From positions 11,897,209 to 11,961,208 of the forward strand of contig NC_066520.1 of assembly GCF_024679095.1 (NCBI RefSeq): 64,000 nt of DNA, given 5' to 3'. Source of the DNA: Eriocheir sinensis. Taxonomy: Eukaryota; Arthropoda; Malacostraca; Decapoda; Varunidae. Within the stretch, counting starts at the first letter, position 1; every line of letters begins with the position of its first letter. Both the position numbers and the translations under genes were made by a program. The notes below the pieces were generated by a model. The model ran no database searches. It saw only the letters and a list, made by a program, of their open reading frames with translations, and was not told the origin of the DNA. Below are positions 53,463 through 63,744 of this stretch, piece after piece.

Positions 53463-54070
53463 ACGTTGATCTACTTCCCAATCTGCGTCCGCCTCACACG
53501 ACAATCTATACCTTCCCATCTTCAATACAGTCCAGCTTATAACCTTTTGTATACCTTCCCTTAAACCCACGCAATAACCTCTTCCTGCCACGTGTCTGAT
53601 CCTTACTAAGTGTCAAGCAGTCAAAGAAAATATAAGGGGAGAGGTGACAAGTCTGCACACAAACACACATACATACATTCATATATACATTCATGCATAC
53701 ATATATACACACTGAAGACACCTGACCTTTCCCGAAACACACACACCTGCATAAGTAAACAAACCCACCTCACAAACGGACGCGCCAGAGGGAGATAAAA
53801 GAATAATAACTTGAGAAACTATAACGGAAACTTGTCAAATATGGATGGAGAGGTTCGTCCCAGATTCACAAACCCATTTCCTGTGTTTCCCGTCGAGTCC
53901 TTAAATATTTCCTCCCCCGCCCACGCTACCTTGATGATGCTGATTACCTGTCGGGCGCCACGCGAGGCCGCCCGCCCATTATTGATGCTCAGGTGCGTGG
54001 CGGTGCGGGATCAAGTCGCGTTTCCGATCGTTGTTTCCTCTGAGTGACGTCCAATATTTAGCAGTGTGAT
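53463..54070. other. Unique sequence, no supported gene
   Basis: ATAC-type tetranucleotides at 53665-53710. GC-rich, CpG-containing sequence at 53950-54040. Confidence 0.35.
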
Positions 54071-54835
54071 CCTCCTCCCTCCCTCTGCCCCTCCCTCAGT
54101 CCCTCCCTCAGTCCCTCCCCCTCCCTACCTCCCTTCTTTTCCTCCATCCCTCTCTATTTATCTCTCCCTCACTACCTACCTCCCTCCTTCCCTCCCTTAA
54201 AACCCATCCTCCTCTCCCCTCCCTCCCTCTCTCCCTTCCTCTTTCTCTCTACCTCTCCCTCCTTCAAAACCCATCCCTCCTTCCCTCTCTCCCTTCCTCT
54301 TTCTCTACCTCTCCCTCCTTCAAAACCCATCCTCCTCTCCCTCCCTCCCTCACTCCCTTCCTCTTTCTCTACCTCTCCCTCCTTCAAAAACCCATCCTCC
54401 TCCTCCCATTTTTTTTATTCCCCCCCTCCCTCTCCTTCTCTATACCTTTCCCTCCTTCAAAACCCATCCACTTCCCCATCTCCCTCACGTTACCTCTCCT
54501 CGCTCCTGTCCCTTCCCCTCCTGTCCCTTCACCCAGCCTCCCTCATCCATCCATCCTGTCCCCTCCCTATTTACTCACTCTCCCATGATCCACTCTTTTT
54601 GATCCCTCCCTCCTTCCACCTCCCTCTCCACCAACCAGCATCCTCTTAACTTTTCCCTATCCTCCCCTTCCCTCCCCACCATCCACCCAGCTCCCCCTTT
54701 TTTTCCTTCTCTCCCTCTCCTCCTACCTCACCACCTGTCCAACTCCCCCACTAATCTTACTTCCCCCTCCCACCCTCTGTTTCCCCTTCCAAACCTACCC
54801 TACACCCCAGCCTCACCTCCCCCTCCCTCCCTCCC
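54071..54835 (+). repeat. C/T-rich tract with 56-74-bp minisatellite
   Basis: CCTCCCT words dominate. The marker CAAAACCCATCC (or near) recurs at about 54198, 54265, 54321, 54384 and 54458, preceded by TACCTCTCCCTCCTT in most units, so this part is an irregular tandem array. Confidence 0.85.
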
Positions 54836-54984
54836 CTGGCCAGGTAACATAATGAGAGGCAGGTAAAGATGTGCGGCTCAGGATGGGATCAAAATAACGA
54901 CAAAATGGGGGTATGTGTATGAAAAGGGGGGATGGGAGGGGAAACATATACTATAGGCGGACCCTTTTGTCTCTGGGAAATAAC

Positions 54985-55280
54985 TTACTAAAAAAAGTTG
55001 CGCTTCTAAGAAAAAATAGAAGAGGAGAGAAATATCGACATGTTCTGTAAGTGAATTTGATCTTTTTCCGACATGAACTAATTGTTTCTCTCTCTTCTTT
55101 CTTCTGTTTTTTCCTCCCATAGGCGCAATATTTCTTTCAGTGATTGTAAGAGTAAGAGGAAAATAATTATCACTAAAAATGTTGCACCTTTAGGGAAAAA
55201 AAAAACAGAAAGGAGAGGAGAGAGAAATATCAAGACATTTTCTGTGAGTGAATTTGATCTTTTGCTGATAAGAGTTTGCT
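54985..55280. repeat. Diverged tandem duplication, offset about 190 bp
   Basis: AGAGAAATATC...GTGAATTTGATCTTTT occurs at 55026-55066 and again at 55221-55263, with similar upstream AAAAATGTTGCACCT and AAAAAGTTGCGCTT words. The copies differ by many small indels. Confidence 0.8.
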
Positions 55281-55500
55281 TTTTAATCTCTTATTTTCGG
55301 GATCATCTCCGCCCCCGTCGTGTCCCCAGGCGGGCGGCTCATCACGTCAGCGTCGCCGGCCATCAATGCATCGATGAGCGGCCCTTCCCTCTATCGTGTC
55401 ACGGGGCCGCCTCTCCTCGCAGCCAGCATAATGAGTAATATCCGGGGACCCGCCAATCAATAAGCTCATTGCGACAGTCACGCCATCCATTATGCTTCGT
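55281..55500. other. GC-rich unique island, no gene
   Basis: CpG-containing sequence with ATCAATGCATCGATGAG and CCAATCAATAAGC words. No coding frame; it could be regulatory, but evidence is weak. Confidence 0.25.
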
Positions 55501-55725
55501 TTGGGGGAGGGGGGAGTCACGGGGGAAGGGGGGAGTCAGCGGAGAGATGGGGGGAAGTCACGGTGGGAGGGGGAAGTCAGCGGTAGAGATGGGGGGGGGG
55601 GGTCACGGTGGGAAGGGGTAGTCAAAGGGGCCATGATGAGGCGCATGTTGAGGGATAAACAGGGGAGGGACAGGGTGAGGTGGTATACGCTGGAGGGGGA
55701 TGGGGGGTAAGGGGGAGGGGGTGCA
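55501..55725. repeat. G-rich minisatellite, period about 42-46 bp
   Basis: AGTCACGG markers occur at about 55514, 55556 and 55601, with AGTCAGCGG between, in runs of G up to about 12. Runs this dense can form G-quadruplexes. Confidence 0.82.
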
Positions 55726-55891
55726 TATCCAGGTGCATTATTATCGTTATTGTTATTATTATTATTTTCTATTTTCATCTCTCAGCATCATTGTTCTAGG
55801 CAGTCTCATCATATCTCACGGCGCTCATTCCCAGTTCAGCCGATGATCTGCCACGTCTGGTCGGCACTGGGACTTGATGAGGCACTGTGGC
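55726..55891. other. Short unique interval ending in a hAT target site
   Basis: Short ATT run at 55739-55770. The last eight bases (ACTGTGGC, 55884-55891) are the left target-site copy. Confidence 0.5.
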
Positions 55892-56085
55892 CAAAGGTGC
55901 CAGATTGTCTTACTCAGTCTCTTATATTTACCGACTTCCGACCCAAAAACTGTCTCGTGGACCCCAATAACGATATTCACTTATAATTATCGTTAAAATA
56001 GCTAGTCCCTGATGTTTCTTAGCAATAGTTAGGCGTCAGAAACCGGTAAATACTATGCTCTGAGTACGACAATCTGGCAACGATG
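55892..56085. mobile_element. hAT-like MITE with perfect 8-bp target-site duplication
   Basis: 194 bp flanked by ACTGTGGC at 55884-55891 and 56086-56093. The ends are inverted repeats of about 50 bp: left CAAAGGTGCCAGATTGTC, right complement CATCGTTGCCAGATTGTC, continuing through TACTCAG and TATTTACCG. There is an inner palindrome TAACGATA/TATCGTTA. Eight-bp duplications and CA-starting ends are hallmarks of the hAT superfamily. There is no transposase. Confidence 0.9.
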
Positions 56086-56093
56086 ACTGTGGC

Positions 56094-56339
56094 ACCCTCC
56101 CCCACCCCCATCCCTTCTCGGTACACTGCAGCTCCCCTTCCCTCCCTCTCCCTTTTTTTGATGTGCTGCCTGCCTATAGCGCCGGTAAGCTCTCCTGAGG
56201 GCCCTCTTGGACGACCCCAGCCATTAGAAGCGTAGGCAAATTTTATTCAAAGTGGCTGCCGTGAACATGACTTGCCTGGCCCATGCTGCCCCCGGTGCTC
56301 CACTTGAAGATGGCTTAACTCTCTGTGGCACTTCCTTCC
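56094..56339. other. Unique interval leading into the 67-bp array
   Basis: No gene. The last 70 bp already resemble a decayed array unit (GATGGCTTAACTCTCTGTGG). Confidence 0.5.
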
Positions 56340-57290
56340 TTCTTCTAGTTCAGCATGGCTATATCTACTCCCTCTATACTCTGTGGTACTCCTTTGGCTC
56401 CCTTTTCTCTTCTAGTTCAACATGGCTCTCTCTACTCCCTCTATACTCAATGGTACTCCTTTGGCTCCCTTTTCTCTTCTAGTTCAACATGGCTCTCTCT
56501 ACTCCCTCTATACTCTGTGGTACTCCTTTGGCTCCCTTTTCTCTTCTAGTTCAACATGGCTCTCTCTACTCCCTCTATACTCAATGGTACTCCTTTGGCT
56601 CCCTTTTCTCTTCTAGTTCAACATGGCTCTCTCTACTCCCTCTATACTCTGTGGTACTCCTTTGGTCCCCTTTTCTCTTCTAGTTCAACATGGCTCTCTC
56701 TACTCCCTCTATACTCTGTGGTACTCCTTTGGCTCCCTTTTCTCTTCTAGTTCAACATGGCTCTCTCTACTCCCTCTATACTCTGTGGTACTCCTTTGGC
56801 TCCCTTTTCTCTTCTAGTTCAACATGGCTCTCTCTACTCCCTCTATACTCAATGGTACTCCTTTGGCTCCCTTTTCTCTTCTAGTTCAACATGGCTCTCT
56901 CTACTCCCTCTATACTCTGTGGTACTCCTTTGGCTCCCTTTTCTCTTCTAGTTCAACATGGCTCTACTCCCTCTATACTCTATGGTACTCCTTTGGCTCC
57001 CTTTTCTCTTCTAGTTCAACATGGCTCTCTCTACTCCCTCTATACTCTGTGGTACTCCTTTGGCTCCCTTTTCTCTTCTAGCTCAACATGGCTCTCTCTA
57101 CTCCCTCTATACTCTGTGGTACTCCTTTGGCTCCCTTTTCTCTTCTAGCTCAACATGGCTCTCTCTACTCCCTCTATACTCTGTGGTACTCCTTTGGTCC
57201 CCTTTTCTCTTCTAGCTCAACATGGCTCTCTCTACTCCCTCTATACTCTGTGGTACTCCTCTGTCTCCCTTCCCTCTCCCTGTTCACCAT
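56340..57290 (+). repeat. 67-bp minisatellite, about 14 units
   Basis: Units start (at ATGG) at 56355, 56422, 56489, 56556, 56623, 56690, 56757, 56824, 56891, 56958, 57021, 57088, 57155 and 57222. The tenth is 63 bp after loss of four bases. Most units differ at one to three positions, in variants CTGTGG/CAATGG and TTGGCTCCC/TTGGTCCCC. As 67 is not divisible by three, all three frames rotate, and each ATG opens 64 codons across three units to a TAG. Those frames are by-products. Confidence 0.98.
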
Positions 57291-57454
57291 AGTTCTGTCT
57301 ACTCCCTTTTTAAGCAGTGGTATTCATTTATCTCCCTTCTCTTCCCTCTCCTGGATCACCACGGCTCTATCTACTCCCTTTCTTTGCTATGGCTCTCCCT
57401 TCCCTTCCTGATGTACTCTGGCTCCCTCTCATCCCTCTACCGACTCTTCATTGC

Positions 57455-57720
57455 ACTTTATATACTCAATGACACTCCCTTCCCAGTACGATCTAGCTCC
57501 CTTCCCTTCTCCCGGTTCATCATAGCTCCCTCTCTCTACACACTCCCTTCCCAGTACGATCAAGCTCCCTTCCCTTCTCCCAGTTCATCATTGCTCCCTC
57601 TCTCTACACACTCCTTTCCCAGTACGATCTAGTTCCCTTCCCTTCTCCCGGTTCATCATGGCTCCTCTCTACACACTCCCTTCCCAGTACACTCTGACCC
57701 TTCCTGATACCCTGACTCCC
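57455..57720 (+). repeat. 68-bp minisatellite related to the 67-bp array
   Basis: AGTACGATC markers at 57485, 57553 and 57621, and a decayed one at 57686, give periods of 68, 68 and 65. Aligned to the 67-bp unit it shares GTTCAxCATxGCTC, ACTCC and TAGCTCCCTTxxCTTCTC. The intervening 57290-57455 sequence is a decayed version of the same theme. Confidence 0.93.
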
Positions 57721-57907
57721 CCGGTTAGGTGTGGCTCCTCATCCTCTAAACTCCGTCTCTTCCTGTATACCCTCGCACACTCACATTGCTGGTACTCAAT
57801 AGCTTTCCATGGTACACCTTATGGTTCTTTCCCTTCTGGTGTCTCTTTGGCACACCCTCTCTGTCCCTTCCTAGTCCTCCTCCTCCTTTCCTCCTCACAG
57901 TACACTC
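57721..57907. other. Decayed C/T-rich continuation, no gene
   Basis: TACACTC/GGCTCC words echo the neighbouring array without a clear period. Confidence 0.4.
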
Positions 57908-58134
57908 TAAGGTCGGTATTATAAGACACATTCGCTTGTCACATCAACTAGTTCTAAAGGTCAAAGTGGGGATCATTCGGGTTCTAATGAGTGTTGCTTT
58001 AGGTTCATGGTACAGAAGAAGGGTCAGACTACCACCAGGATCATAAAACTACTTCTGGAAATGCCACAAACTCCTACGAAAGCCTTGTTAAATATTTGAA
58101 CTTGGGCGACGAAATGTTTAGTAATACGACCTTA
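57908..58134 (+). mobile_element. TIR element, copy D, best-preserved ends
   Basis: 227 bp. Left TAAGGTCGGTATTATAAG and right complement TAAGGTCGTATTACTAAAC are clear inverted repeats. A TA (or ACTCT) direct duplication flanks it. The interior matches the copies at 15340 and 33275 (TTCATGGTACAGAAG, ACTACCACCAGG, CTCCTACGAAA). Non-autonomous. Confidence 0.88.
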
Positions 58135-59400
58135 CTCTCTTCCTCCTTCACCTCTCCTCCGTGTATACTCTGTTCCTCCTCTTTCTCCTTCCCCTCTCTT
58201 CCTCCTGTATACTCTGCCCGTCCTCCTCTTCCTTCCCTGCAACATTTTCGACCTCCTCCTTTTCGAAACACTGCACTTTCCATCCCGGTACACTCTGACT
58301 ACACTCAGGTACACTTCAACACCCTTTAAAGGTCTATCAACACTCTCATTCTCTGCCTTTCAAGACATACGAACAAGGAACAGGAACAAGAAGATTAGAC
58401 ACGAAAAAAATAATAATAAAGTGGGAAGAATCATTTGTGCAGTAACGTTCCTAGATATTACCCATGCATTAAGAACACACAAAAAATATATATATATAAA
58501 AGAAGCATAATGAGAGCGAGAGAAGGGGGATGGGGTGGGGGATAGAGTAGGGGGGTAGAGGGTGGGTTTCAGGTCCCATTGAAATTTATTTACTGCAAGT
58601 GGTGTCCGCTGTCCGCCTCTGAGTTCGGGAAATACTTTACGGCCTGTTAATGAGTGCGAGGGGTTGTAAATTTCCAGTTATCATTGCTCGGAATATTCAT
58701 AAGAAGGCGGGTGACCGAGGAACCTGATGAGGGGGGCGGGGGTAAAGGGGCAAGGTGGAGGAAGAGGGGGGAGAAGGAAGGAGGAAGGGGGGAGGAAGAA
58801 GGGAGGAGGAAAGAAAGGGGGAGGGGGATGAGGGGGTTGGCTTGGTTGGCTGGTTGGTGAGTAGGTGGGTAAGGACGAGGAGTGAGGGAGAGAGGGAGTG
58901 GGGAGGGGTAGGAGGGTAGGTGAGGGTGGGGGGGTGGGGGGGGGAGCTAAGAGATAAGGGGAAGATAAAGGAGTAAGAGAACCAGAAAATGAGAGGGAGA
59001 GATACCATCGTTAATTGAACCGCCCTGAACCGTCGCTGAAGTTGACTCGCATTATTTTTGGCGATATTTGTTACAGTGCGCGCGAGGGTTTTATTACTCT
59101 TTTTTTCCTTCTTTCTCTTCTTTTGTGAATGTGTCTTGAGAGAGCGTCCAGACCCCGCCCATCCCGAGCACCTGGAGGGAGGGAGAGGGGAAGGGGAGGA
59201 GGGGAGGTAAAGGGAGGGCGCGGGGTGAAAAGAGGATGGTGATGAGAGGAGGAAGAGTGAGGAGGAGGCGGTGTGGGTGCACGTAAATCCTTCAATCAGA
59301 GGTGATAAGCAAAATATTAATCACCAACAAGGCACCGAGGCCGTCTGGTTTCAAGGGTTGCCAGTTGGCTCAGCAGAATTAGCCGAGGAGCAGCGTGAGA
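58135..59400. other. Low-complexity and unique sequence, no gene
   Basis: C/T-rich with TATACTCTG words to 58320. A G-rich tract at 58525-58570 and a G/A-rich tract at 58725-58990. Unique AT-rich sequence, then a further GA/GG tract at 59170-59275. Open frames are compositional. Confidence 0.45.
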
Positions 59401-59429
59401 GATAAGCATCATCAGGCCGCTTGTACAAC

Positions 59430-59492
59430 CAGCACCAGCACCAGCACCTCCACCTCCACCTTCACCTCCACCTTCACCACCACCACCACCAT
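59430..59492. repeat. (CACCAG/CACCTC)n tract
   Basis: Six-base units ACCAGC and CACCTCCACCTT lead into CCA repeats. Confidence 0.9.
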
Positions 59493-60465
59493 GAATAAAG
59501 ACCCAAAAAATGTATCAGGAACAAAACTCACTGCAAATACTACAACCAAAGAAGGAGAAGGATAAATACATATATTGATCACCAAAGAAATATCCAAGGT
59601 ACGAGTAACATCCACGTTTGCCCTGTGTACCACCAAGACGTCTAATATTTTTTTTCAATCTGGCTCTTTAAAAATGGAGAAGATAGCCTAGATCCATTTC
59701 ACTAACAAAATCAGAGATGTTTTGCTTTATATAAAAAAAATAAGAAGCCGATACTGTATTTGTATCTTCGTAAACACAAAACACGGAATATTCTCAGGTT
59801 AATTGATTCGTGGCACACAACTTGACGCCTTGAACTACTTTGGGGGGCACATTATGAGCGAGCAGAGTGGGTGGTGCCAACTGTTCCTTCGGCGATATTT
59901 TGGGACTCGCGGCGACCCAAGCAAGGCAGAGTAACCGCAGTGCAGGCCTGTGTGAGTGCCTTGCCCTGGCGACGCTGCAGACTACCTTCCTCGATGACCC
60001 AAAGTTACTGGAAGGCGGGGCACGACACTCACTGGCCTGCGGTGGTGGTGGACGTTTCCAGGTAATCCTAATTGGTGACATTCGATGGCCTGGGACGCAC
60101 GTGAGTGGTCTGGGAGTGCCCACGGAGGGTCCTAAGTGAGTCTGGACGGTCTGGCGCGATCAGGGATGGTCTGGCGTGCACCTGTCTCACCTGGGGACGT
60201 CTTGAGATCATTAGAGGCGATAGCGGCTGGTCCTGAGGTGAGTGGGTGGTTTGGAGTCACCGAGGATGGCCAGGACCGTCGTTGGAGGGTCTAATAGGAA
60301 GCCGCTGCAGCTAATTCTCTGCAGCGTGGATGACAAACCCGGCTAAGTGGGTCCCCCGAGATGCAATCAGATACGTAAAGGGTTTGCCACATACTCTGCC
60401 TGATAAGCAACGGGGCTGATCCTAATCAACTCTCCTATATCTCCACGCTGCCCTTTGTAAATCAA
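59493..60465. other. Unique sequence, no supported gene
   Basis: GGTCTGG/GTGGTC words repeat loosely at 60100-60300. Frames of 90-109 codons at 59794-60139 on both strands have no domain. Confidence 0.35.
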
Positions 60466-60469
60466 TGAC

Positions 60470-60624
60470 CCGACCTCCTCCTCCTCCTCCTCCCTTCCTC
60501 CGTCTCTCCCTCCCTCCGTACCTTCCACTCCTCATTAGCTCGCTTGCCCCCTCTCCAATCCCTCCCCTGCCTCTCCCGTCCCTCACTATTGCGTTTGCAC
60601 TTCTTCCAACCACAGCTTCCCTCC

Positions 60625-60686
<62 letters not shown>

Positions 60687-60692
60687 TCAGTC
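60470..60692. repeat. (CCT)n and 15-bp CT-rich tandem repeat
   Basis: CCT units at 60475-60495. At 60625-60690 the 15-mer TCTTCCTCCTCCTCC recurs four times. Confidence 0.93.
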
Positions 60693-60899
60693 GTACTCTT
60701 CCTCATCTCTAACCGCATTGCATTTTTTTTTTGTTCGATATGTATAATGCTCCCTTTTAATGACACTTATTTCGTGCACTCAAACCACAAGACTTTCTCG
60801 GGTAATTAAATGCATTACCTCTCATTCACTGTCTGTTTGTCTACCTCACTCTGAATGCCTCCGTCTGTGTGTCTGTCTGTCGCTCCATCCGCCGCCTCC

Positions 60900-60970
60900 C
60901 CGTCCTTGATAACATTCCAGCGGCCCGGATATGTTAATGCACTAATTACCATAACTAACAATTTGGGGTC
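60900..60970. promoter_or_regulatory. Candidate enhancer: TEAD-like and paired homeodomain sites
   Basis: CATTCCA (60913-60919, the TEAD consensus) and TTAATGCACTAATTA (60934-60948, two TAAT-type cores) in a short repeat-free island. Inference from motif consensus only. Confidence 0.2.
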
Positions 60971-61029
60971 AAGGAGGAGGCAGGAGTGGTGCGGAGTGAC
61001 GGGAGTGACGAGGAGAGGCGCGTCAGGAG

Positions 61030-61570
61030 GGGAGAGTCATGCTCCTTCTTGTCTTTTTCTTCTCCCTCTTCTTCCTCTTTCTCTTCTTCCTCTGAGATCT
61101 ATTCAACCTTTGCTTCTTTGTCTTCTTTTTCTTTTCTTTTATTCTCCTCGGCCTTCTTGCTCTTCTTCTTCTTCTTCTTCTTCTTCTTCTTCTTCTTCTT
61201 CTTCTTCTTCTTCGTCTTCTTCTTTTTTATCATTTATTTCCTTCTCCTCTTACTCCTCCACCACTTCATTTTTTCTTCTTTCTACCTCCTTCTTCTCCTT
61301 CTCTTTTCTGTTCTTCTGTCTCTTCGTCGCCCTCCTACTCCTTTTTTTCTTCTTTGTTTCAATTTCTTTTTCATTTTCTTTTTCTAATTTTTCTTCTCAT
61401 ACTTATACTCCTTCACCACCTTTATTCTGCTTTTTTTCCTCCTCTTTTTTTTGTTTTCTCTGTCTTCATCACCCTCCTCCTCCTCTTTTTCTTCTCTTCC
61501 TTTCTCTTCAGCGTCCTCCTAATCCTCCTCCTGCTCCTCCTCAACCTCCTGCTGCCCCCCCCCCCCCCTC
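61030..61570 (+). repeat. Pyrimidine tract with (CTT)n and C-run
   Basis: CTT array at about 61156-61225 within T/C-rich sequence, ending in CCTCCT and a run of 14 C (about 61555-61568). The 291-codon Ser/Phe/Leu frame and its neighbours are compositional. Confidence 0.9.
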
Positions 61571-61646
61571 CCAGGTTCTCGTTCTCGTGTGGGTTTCCGC
61601 TGATTTACGGCGGGTACTCACACCGCTTAATTTGTGTCTCTTGCAG

Positions 61647-61730
61647 TTCTCGCTGAGTCTTCGGGACAGACGAGGAGGCTCCCGCCCGACCCTCCGCCCG
61701 CACATCCGTCTCCATTACGACCGCCCGTGA
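61647..61730 (+). other. Possible terminal exon, 28 codons after an acceptor-like site
   Basis: TTTGTGTCTCTTGCAG ends at 61646. The next 27 codons are open to TGA at 61728-61730 and rich in Arg. There is no known motif. A chance acceptor is likely in such pyrimidine-rich DNA. Confidence 0.15.
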
Positions 61731-61807
61731 TGGATGTCTGGACCCCTCTCCCCCCTACCCACCCCCCTCCCACCACGCCCCCTCCTCACTGGTAATGCAG
61801 GTGGTCT

Positions 61808-62000
<193 letters not shown>

Positions 62001-62085
62001 CTATCCTTCATTGTTCTCATTTTCCTCCCAGTAATTCAAATCAGTCATTATTATTTCCAAATGCAATATCATTAGGGGTAGGAAT

Positions 62086-62086
<1 letters not shown>

Positions 62087-62182
<96 letters not shown>
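62087..62182. repeat. (CT)n array
   Basis: About 95 bp of CT. Confidence 0.98.
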
Positions 62183-62184
<2 letters not shown>

Positions 62185-62287
62185 AACACCAGGACAGGGA
62201 CAGGAAGCCGCAGCGTCCTCCCCTCCCCTTCCCCCCTCCCCCCTCCTCAACACCACCCGTCAATCACCCAGCGTCCCCAACCTCACC

Positions 62288-62455
62288 CCCCTCCTCCTCC
62301 TCCTCCTCCTCCTCCTCCTCCTCCTCTTCTCCCTTCCTCCTCATCACACCACATTAAAAAAGAGAAAAATGTGCTACACAGTTTCCCGGAATTGAGGACG
62401 AGCGTGTGGTGGTGGTGGCGGTGGTGGTGGTGGTGATGGTGGTGGTGGTGGTGGG
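62288..62455. repeat. (CCT)n and (GGT)n arrays
   Basis: CCT at 62290-62326 and GGT at 62407-62453. They are near-complementary and about 80 bp apart. Confidence 0.94.
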
Positions 62456-62735
62456 TGACGGGTGAAGTGGTGATGTTCAAGGCGATTTGGGTGTGGGTCT
62501 GGATGGTGTGGCTGAGTGATTTTTAAGTTGACATGGGTGAGTGGATGATTGCGTGACTGGATGAATGGACAGGGTAAGCGCTGGATGACTTAAGTGGGTG
62601 AGGACAAGGAGTGGTAGGCAAGTGGGTGGCTGGGTGGGTGAGTGGGTGAATGGGTGCGTGGCGGTGCATAAACAGAGTGGGCGGGGAGTGGGCGGTGATC
62701 AGTGAGGTGGAATGATACCCAGGTGACTTAATTAC
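62456..62735. repeat. Degenerate GTGGG/GGAT tract
   Basis: GGGTGAGTGG and GGATGA words recur at 62480-62680 without a strict period. No gene. Confidence 0.55.
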
Positions 62736-62737
62736 CT

Positions 62738-62739
<2 letters not shown>

Positions 62740-62800
<61 letters not shown>
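62740..62800. repeat. (CA)n array
   Basis: About 60 bp of CA. Confidence 0.97.
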
Positions 62801-62803
<3 letters not shown>

Positions 62804-62989
62804 CAACATAATCGACTCGGTATAGACGGCTGGATGAAGCGCGGATGGACGGACAGACAGGCGGACGGACAGACACAGGCAGAGAACGAACACGCTGACA
62901 GATAAAAGCCGCTTGAGTGACGTTTCCGGCCGTCCGTGAATTCGTCTCCTGCCGTTGTGTCCTTAGCGAGTGTTCCGCCGCCGCCATTG

Positions 62990-63080
62990 AGCGAGGGCGG
63001 CGGCGGCGAGGACAGGGGGGGGGGGGAGGGGGGGGGCGGCGGCGGCGAGGACAGAGGGGACGGTGGCGGTGGAGGCGTTG
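62990..63080. repeat. G-rich (GGC)n and poly-G block
   Basis: GGCGGCGGCGAGGACAG is repeated on both sides of a run of about 13 G and a run of 8 G (63016-63037). Strong G-quadruplex potential. Confidence 0.88.
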
Positions 63081-63581
63081 CGAGACAGGAAGAAAAGGAA
63101 GCCCTCGTCAGCCCCGGCAGCTCACTCACTATTCATTATTCACGCCACTGACTCATCACAACATCCCGGTGACGACTATTACCCATGTGCTGCAGTGACC
63201 TTGTGGTGATGGTGACACTAATAACGTAAGCGATAAGATCAAGAGGATGGCGATTACGGCCACGATGAGGAAAATGTTCACGTTTTGTTTTCCTTAATAA
63301 AATCTAGCGCACCATTATGCTCCTCTCCCTTCCTCACTGGTATTAAGTTTTCATTTCCTCTCAGTCATCGCTTTGCCATTCTTTTGTCCTCCATCTCTCG
63401 TTTACTATTGCTAATATTACCTACTACTACTACTACCTATTCATTCACTCTCTCACATCTACTTTTGCTCCTATTTTTGTCATATTCATTCACCTTCTTT
63501 CACCTTCCTTCTACTTTTGTTACTATTCTTATCCTAATCATTCATCTTCATTCGCTCACATCTCGTCTATTATAAATGCTT
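63081..63581. other. Unique sequence, no supported gene
   Basis: T/C-rich from 63300, with a short (TAC)n at 63421-63436. No recognisable frame. Confidence 0.35.
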
Positions 63582-63594
63582 TGTCCTATTCATC

Positions 63595-63744
63595 CATAAG
63601 AACATAAGAACATAATAAGTATGCAATAGGCCGGTAGTCCTATGCAAGGTAGCTCCTGTAAACCTAACCCCATCCAACCTCACTATCCATAAACTTATCC
63701 AACTTCTTCTTTAATGTATCTAGCGTATTGGCACTCCACATGAC
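63595..63744 (-). mobile_element. Severely 5'-truncated LINE insertion (3' end only)
   Basis: On minus, the insert begins mid-codon-chain with 26 codons of an RT C-terminus (including LDTLKKKLDKFMD) and a stop at 63664-63666. About 45 bp of 3' sequence and a (TTCTTATG)n tail at 63597-63620 follow. The body aligns with the C-terminal part of the LINE at 16620-16680. Flanks TGTCCTATTCATC (63582-63594) and TGTCCTATCCATTCATC (63745-63761) look like a target-site duplication differing by four bases. Confidence 0.82.

Noticed and set aside
56252..57411. Family of 64-residue MALSTPSIL-type peptides repeated every 67 bp
   Set aside because: Each frame crosses three minisatellite units because the unit length is not a multiple of three. 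Frame rotation means no reading frame is preserved by selection.
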